Origin: DRKI01 sp011051875
GTDB lineage: Bacteria > Desulfobacterota > Desulfobulbia > Desulfobulbales > Desulfobulbaceae
Assembly (NCBI GenBank): GCA_026990385.1
Contig: JALXDL010000069.1
Coordinates: 1-18,470 of the forward strand
Direction: 5' to 3'
DNA length: 18,470 bases
The notes beneath the pieces were generated by a model. The model saw nothing but the letters and a program-made list of their open reading frames with translations, had not been told where the DNA came from and ran no database searches. Below, piece by piece: positions 15,149-18,470 of the stretch. The number at the start of each line of letters is the position of its first letter. Position 1 is the first letter of the stretch. The position numbers and the translations under genes are program-made.

Positions 15149-15166
15149 GACATATTTCAATATGTC
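15149..15166. repeat. 18-bp palindrome, possible operator
   Basis: GACATAT, spacer TTCA, ATATGTC: a perfect 7-bp inverted repeat in an AT-rich patch about 100 nt upstream of the HerA-like start. Size, symmetry and AT-rich arms suit a dimeric repressor site. No T-run follows, so it is not a terminator. Confidence 0.45.
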
Positions 15167-15329
15167 CGCGGACCTTTTCGCGCTGTTCCTGACGTTCATG
15201 GCATTTTCAGACCTTTCGCGACGACCTTTGTCAAATATGCGGGCTAATTTCTTTGAAGCGGCCCCCTCTTTCTGCTTGAATAGAGGGAGAGTATATGCGC
15301 TCTGCAGCACGCCGCCCGCACGCGCCCGC

Positions 15330-15360
15330 GGCTGTCCGCACAGGTTTTCAGCGGACAGCC
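15330..15360. repeat. 10-bp hairpin upstream of the primase-helicase gene
   Basis: GGCTGTCCGC (15330-15339) and GCGGACAGCC (15351-15360) are perfect inverted copies separated by 11 nt. The repeat ends 75 nt before the primase-helicase start codon. There is no T-run on either side, so an intrinsic terminator is unlikely; it could be a protein-binding site or an RNA stem in the leader. Confidence 0.5.
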
Positions 15361-15435
15361 ACGATCACGCACACCCCGGCCCACTGCTGAACTTTTACAG
15401 GATCTCAGTACATCCAACCAGTCCCTCTCCATGCC

Positions 15436-17211
15436 ATGACAGATCCCATCACACGGTTCTACCAGAACCAGCTACCAGAAGCGGAACTGAAAAACAACAT
15501 TCTTTCCGCCAGATGTCCATTTTGCGAAAAAAAAGGAGCCCCGGCCGCCACCCTGGCCGTGGTCCTGAACCCGGAGAGTTACTTCCACGGCTATTTCCGC
15601 TGCCTGGATTTCTGCGTGGCAGGTGGTTTTCCGCTCCACTTCGCCCGCCTGCGCGGAATCGACCTGCGCCTGGTTCCCGGGTTCGACCCGGACCGGGACC
15701 ATGGAACGGCCAGGATCGACTATCCCCTGCGCAACATCAACCACGAGATCCTCGAGTTCATGGACCGGCTGACCGGGGACCTGCGGAGACGTTTCCGGAC
15801 CATGGGGATCGGCGACACCCTGCTCGCCCGGATGCAGATCGGCTACAACGGCCGCTACCTGGTCTATCCATACATCCAGGCCGACGGCAACTGCTACTCG
15901 GCCCGCTGCGTTCATCCCGACCGGCCCGAGGACACCTTCTGGCACGGTGACGAGACCTTTGCCGGTCCCGGGTTCCGGATCTTCAACAGCCGCGATATCG
16001 ATGCCTGCGAGAACGGCAGCCTGATCATCACCGAGGGCGAGGAGAGCCTGCTGGCCATCAAGCAGCTCGGCCTGCCCGTGGTGGCCGTTCCCGCGGCCAC
16101 TGACCTGGAACACCTGGCGCCGGACCGGTTCGCCTGGCTGCGCACCATCTTTCTCTGGGTCGGCAACAGCGCCCAGTCCGAGGCCGCGGCTCGGGCCCTT
16201 GCAACCCGCCTCGGCTACAAGGTCCGGCTCATCGCCTGGCCGGCCACTGCCCCCAAGAACTGCACCCCGGCCCGGCTTGCCGCTGCCGAGGGCGAGGATT
16301 TCCGCCGGACGGCCTTTGCCCTGATACGGGATGCCCGTTCCTTTTCCCCCTTCTCCTCGCCGGAACGGGAACACCTGCGTTTCCTGGAGACCCTGGAGCA
16401 GGAGAGCGGTAACTCGTACCGGACCATGCGCTCGGGCTTTGCGGGACTGGACCGCGCCCTGGGCGGAATCCACGGCCTCAACATCATGGGGGGCACGCCC
16501 AAGGCGGGCAAATCCTGCTTCTTCATCCAGATCGCCTCCGAGATGGCACGACGCAGGATTCCCGTGATTTACTATGATTTCGAAAACGGACGACAGAAGA
16601 TCTACCTGCGCACCGTCTGCCGCCTGGCCAGGCTGTCGGTGGAACAGGTGAAGGATCATGCCCCGGGAGATGAGGAGAGAAAGCGGCTGCAGGCGGCCCA
16701 GCGCGACCTCAGGCAGATGCTGCCCTGGTTCCGGGTGGTGACCGACCGATCCCTGTCACCGGAGCTCATGCGCCGGCACATCGACTTCCTGCGCCACGAG
16801 ACCAATTCCGACTACACCCTGGTGGTGATTGATTCCCTGCACAAGCTGCCGTTCAAGAACTTTTCCGAACGCCGCACCGGGATCGACGCCTGGCTGCGCC
16901 AGCTCGAGGCGATCCGGGACGAACTGGATGTCTCCTTCCTGGTGATCTCGGAACTGAGCCGGGGCAGGGACGGCCGGTATGACGGCCAGCCGCAGCTGGG
17001 ATCGTTCAAGGGGTCCGGCGACATCGAGTACTCGGCCGACAACGCCCTGGTCTTCCTGCCACGCTGGGATCCCTTTACCGACAGCGGCCGGGAGCAGCGC
17101 ACCAACGAACTCTGGCTGGTGGCCAGCCGGGAGCAGAGCCCGGGCCAGGTCGGCACCTACCGGCTGGACTATCCCTTCTGGGGTTTTGTCGAGGAACCTG
17201 CCGCCGGATGA
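15436..17211 (+). CDS. Twinkle/T7-gp4-like primase-helicase with degenerate Toprim domain
   Basis: This 591-residue protein has the three-part layout of bifunctional primase-helicases. An N-terminal zinc-finger-like module has CPFC (C27, C30) and CLDFC (C56, C60), with C-x3-C instead of the usual C-x2-C. A Toprim-like region (about 190-275) keeps the first acidic motif ITEGEE (E200). At the position of the usual DxD it has FLWVGNSAQSEAAA (W241-A250), lacking both aspartates. The C-terminal RecA/DnaB-type helicase has Walker A GGTPKAGKS (352-360, K359), Walker B LVVIDS (D466), FLVISELSRG and the DnaB-like GSFKGSGDIEYSADNAL. It probably works as a hexameric 5'-3' helicase or ssDNA translocase that has lost primer synthesis. 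No clear ribosome site precedes ATG 15436, but the zinc module starts soon after it, so this start is kept. It is not a replicative DnaB (no DnaB N-terminal domain) and no phage genes surround it. Confidence 0.85.
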   Translation: MTDPITRFYQNQLPEAELKNNILSARCPFCEKKGAPAATLAVVLNPESYFHGYFRCLDFCVAGGFPLHFARLRGIDLRLVPGFDPDRDHGTARIDYPLRNINHEILEFMDRLTGDLRRRFRTMGIGDTLLARMQIGYNGRYLVYPYIQADGNCYSARCVHPDRPEDTFWHGDETFAGPGFRIFNSRDIDACENGSLIITEGEESLLAIKQLGLPVVAVPAATDLEHLAPDRFAWLRTIFLWVGNSAQSEAAARALATRLGYKVRLIAWPATAPKNCTPARLAAAEGEDFRRTAFALIRDARSFSPFSSPEREHLRFLETLEQESGNSYRTMRSGFAGLDRALGGIHGLNIMGGTPKAGKSCFFIQIASEMARRRIPVIYYDFENGRQKIYLRTVCRLARLSVEQVKDHAPGDEERKRLQAAQRDLRQMLPWFRVVTDRSLSPELMRRHIDFLRHETNSDYTLVVIDSLHKLPFKNFSERRTGIDAWLRQLEAIRDELDVSFLVISELSRGRDGRYDGQPQLGSFKGSGDIEYSADNALVFLPRWDPFTDSGREQRTNELWLVASREQSPGQVGTYRLDYPFWGFVEEPAAG

Positions 17212-17220
17212 TCCGGCGGC
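17200..17220. terminator. hairpin spanning the primase-helicase stop codon, between convergent genes
   Basis: GCCGCCGGA (17200-17208) and TCCGGCGGC (17212-17220) are perfect 9-bp inverted copies, with the TGA stop codon (17209-17211) as the loop. It lies between convergent genes, 18 nt from the trmFO stop. There is no T-run on either strand, so it may be a weak or Rho-assisted bidirectional terminator, or an mRNA 3'-end stabiliser. Confidence 0.45.
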
Positions 17221-17238
17221 CCTGTCATGGTCCGGGGG

Positions 17239-18470
17239 TCAACGGATCCCGCGCTTCCACCCATCCAGCAGGGCCAGGGCCTGCCGGGCCCTGTACGGTC
17301 CCCGCTCCCGTTTCCTTATCTTTCTCTCCAGGGCCGGAAAGAGGCCGAAGTTGACATTGGAGGGCTGGAAGTGCGCAGGATCCGACCTGGTCAGGTGGGT
17401 AATCAGGGCGCCGTGCGCCGTGGCCGCCGGCGGGACCACCGGCTCCCGGCCCCGGGCGCGGCAGGCGGCGTTGATGCCGGCCAGCAATCCCATGGCCGCA
17501 GACTCCACGTATCCCTCAACCCCGGAGAGCTGGCCGGCCAGGAACAGGCCTGGCCGCTCGCGCAGCTCCAGGAAGGGGTTGAGCAGGCGGGGGGCGCAGA
17601 CAAAGGTGTTGCGGTGGATGGAGCCCAGGCGGACGAACTCGGCCCGGGCAAGGCCGGGGATGCTCCGGAAGACCCGCTTCTGCTCGGGATAGGTGAGCTT
17701 GGTCTGGAATCCCACCATGTTGTACATGGTGCCTTCCCTGTTCTCGGCGCGGAGCTGGACCACGGCATAGGGAACCTCGCCGGTGCGCGGGTCGGCCAGG
17801 CCCACCGGCTTCATGGGCCCGAAGCGCAGGGTCTGGCCGCCGCGTTCACACATCACCTCTATGGGCAGGCAGCCTTCAAAATACTTCGGTTCCTCGAAAC
17901 TCTTCAGCGGCACGGTCTCGGCGCCGGAGAGCAGCTCGATGAACCGGTCATACTCCTCCCGGGTCATGGGACAGTTGAGATAATCCCCCGGCCCCTCGTC
18001 ATCCCAGCGTGACTTGCGGTAGATGATGTCCATGTCCAGTGACTCGGCGGTGACAATGGGGGCGATGGCGTCCCAGAAGGCCAGGTTGTCGTCACCGGTG
18101 AGATCCAGAAGACTCCTGCCCAGGCTCTCCGAGGTGAGCGGCCCGGTGGCCAGGATGACCGGCGCCGGGCCGGGATCCGGGATGACGGTGACCTCCTGCC
18201 GGATGACCGTGATCAGGGGACAGGCCGCCACCTCCCCGGTGACAAAGGCGGCAAACCGCTCCCGGTCCACGGCCAGGGCCTTGCCGGCCGGGACCGCGGT
18301 CTCGTCCGCGGCCCGCATGATCAGGGAGTCCAGGCGCCGCATCTCTTCCTTGAGCAGGCCGACGGCGGAGTCGACGGCATTGGAGCGCAGCGAGTTGGAA
18401 CAGACCAGTTCCGCCAGGGATTCGGACTGGTGGGCCGGGCTGAAGCGCAGGGGCTTCATCTCGTACAGCT
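17239..18470 (-). CDS. trmFO: methylenetetrahydrofolate-tRNA-(uracil-5-)-methyltransferase TrmFO (N-terminus beyond window)
   Basis: TrmFO is a folate- and FAD-dependent enzyme that makes 5-methyluridine at position 54 of the tRNA T-loop. The visible part starts at LYEMKPLRFSPAHQ, corresponding to about residue 30 of the family, so the FAD-binding GxGxxG segment lies beyond position 18470; an ATG at 18459 is internal and not the start. Signatures are AELVCSNSLRSN (the conserved first cysteine), VGLLKEEMRRLDSLI, ILATGPLTS, DDNLAFWDAIAPIV, FEGCLPIEVM (the second, catalytic cysteine), GTMYNMVGFQTKL and FLAGQLSGVEGYVESAAMG. The C-terminus is complete and ends near PYRARQALALLDGWK. It converges with the primase-helicase gene across 27 nt. 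It belongs with truA and the ttcA-like gene among the tRNA-modification enzymes of this window. Confidence 0.97.
   Translation of the reverse strand, partial: LYEMKPLRFSPAHQSESLAELVCSNSLRSNAVDSAVGLLKEEMRRLDSLIMRAADETAVPAGKALAVDRERFAAFVTGEVAACPLITVIRQEVTVIPDPGPAPVILATGPLTSESLGRSLLDLTGDDNLAFWDAIAPIVTAESLDMDIIYRKSRWDDEGPGDYLNCPMTREEYDRFIELLSGAETVPLKSFEEPKYFEGCLPIEVMCERGGQTLRFGPMKPVGLADPRTGEVPYAVVQLRAENREGTMYNMVGFQTKLTYPEQKRVFRSIPGLARAEFVRLGSIHRNTFVCAPRLLNPFLELRERPGLFLAGQLSGVEGYVESAAMGLLAGINAACRARGREPVVPPAATAHGALITHLTRSDPAHFQPSNVNFGLFPALERKIRKRERGPYRARQALALLDGWKRGIR

Larger units (their letters stand above)
15047..15435. other. 389-nt divergent intergenic region with two inverted repeats, no confident gene
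   Basis: This stretch separates the HerA-like ATPase (minus) from the primase-helicase (plus) and must hold both promoters. It is richer in A/T than its surroundings between about 15130 and 15300. It contains an 18-bp palindrome (15149-15166) and a 10-bp hairpin (15330-15360). A minus-strand open frame of 61 codons (15125-15310, GTG start) is present, but it has no ribosome site and its codon use is unlike the neighbours (TTA, CTA, AGG). TTGACA on the minus strand (15229-15234) has no good -10 partner. No promoter can be assigned with confidence. Confidence 0.5.

Noticed and set aside
15229..15234. TTGACA on the minus strand as a promoter for the HerA-like gene
   Set aside because: The hexamer 17 nt downstream reads TCTGAA and nearby alternatives are no better, so no promoter is called.
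13496..15247. A 583-codon open frame on the plus strand opposite the HerA-like gene
   Set aside because: Its translation is rich in Gly, Pro, Gln and Arg with no recognisable domain, as expected for the antisense of GC-rich coding sequence. The minus strand carries clear Walker motifs.
15125..15310. A 61-codon minus-strand ORF in the divergent gap
   Set aside because: GTG start without a ribosome site, codon use unlike neighbours, no recognised family, and the palindrome lies within it. Not excluded, but not supportable as a gene.
15472..16659. A 395-codon minus-strand open frame opposite the primase-helicase
   Set aside because: Low-complexity antisense translation; the plus strand carries the zinc, Toprim and helicase motifs.
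15436..17211. Prophage or plasmid replication gene
   Set aside because: Primase-helicases of this type are common in phages, but no integrase, structural or lysis genes lie nearby, base composition matches the neighbours, and trmFO follows directly.

Overview
The window is a GC-rich bacterial chromosome segment, apparently core genome. It contains no transposase, integrase, phage structural gene or CRISPR array. Gene content suggests a Desulfobacterota-type (delta-lineage, Desulfobulbales-like) bacterium: a long-form HflX, the order rplM-rpsI-argC, TtcA-like and DUF89 proteins together, and a large HEAT/cNMP-like/PilZ protein. This placement is inferred from gene style and order, not from a search.

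Left arm (1-4837, minus strand). One tightly packed string is transcribed right to left: hisB, a small lipoprotein, a TtcA-like tRNA thiolase, a DUF89 protein, asnS and hflX (cut by the window edge). Several junctions overlap, which suggests translational coupling. A plausible sigma-70 promoter for the string lies at 4968-4996. Its leader carries a heptanucleotide tandem repeat. hflX has no normal start codon in its own frame.

Centre (5062-8853, plus strand). A tRNA-Gly(GCC) has its own promoter and a very clear intrinsic terminator. It is followed by rplM-rpsI, ended by a second good terminator, and then by argC, truA and maf (arginine synthesis, tRNA pseudouridylation, nucleotide-pool sanitation).

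Right-centre (8945-12630, plus strand). A promoter and a leader of about 235 nt precede a 921-residue protein combining an N-terminal domain, HEAT-like helices, a degenerate cyclic-nucleotide-binding fold and an intact PilZ (c-di-GMP) domain. A small lipoprotein follows. Its layout resembles the lipoprotein of the left arm.

Right arm (12638-18470). A HerA/FtsK-type ATPase with a coiled-coil tail (minus) is transcribed divergently from a Twinkle/T7-gp4-like primase-helicase (plus). The helicase motifs of the latter look intact, but the Toprim metal-binding acidic residues appear lost. The 389-nt space between them holds two perfect inverted repeats. This pair is the least understood part of the window. 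The window ends in trmFO (minus), which lacks its N-terminus.

Four genes act on tRNA (ttcA-like, truA, trmFO, asnS), and a tRNA gene and two ribosomal proteins are also present, so translation dominates. The PilZ protein and the HerA/primase-helicase pair are the accessory-looking items.
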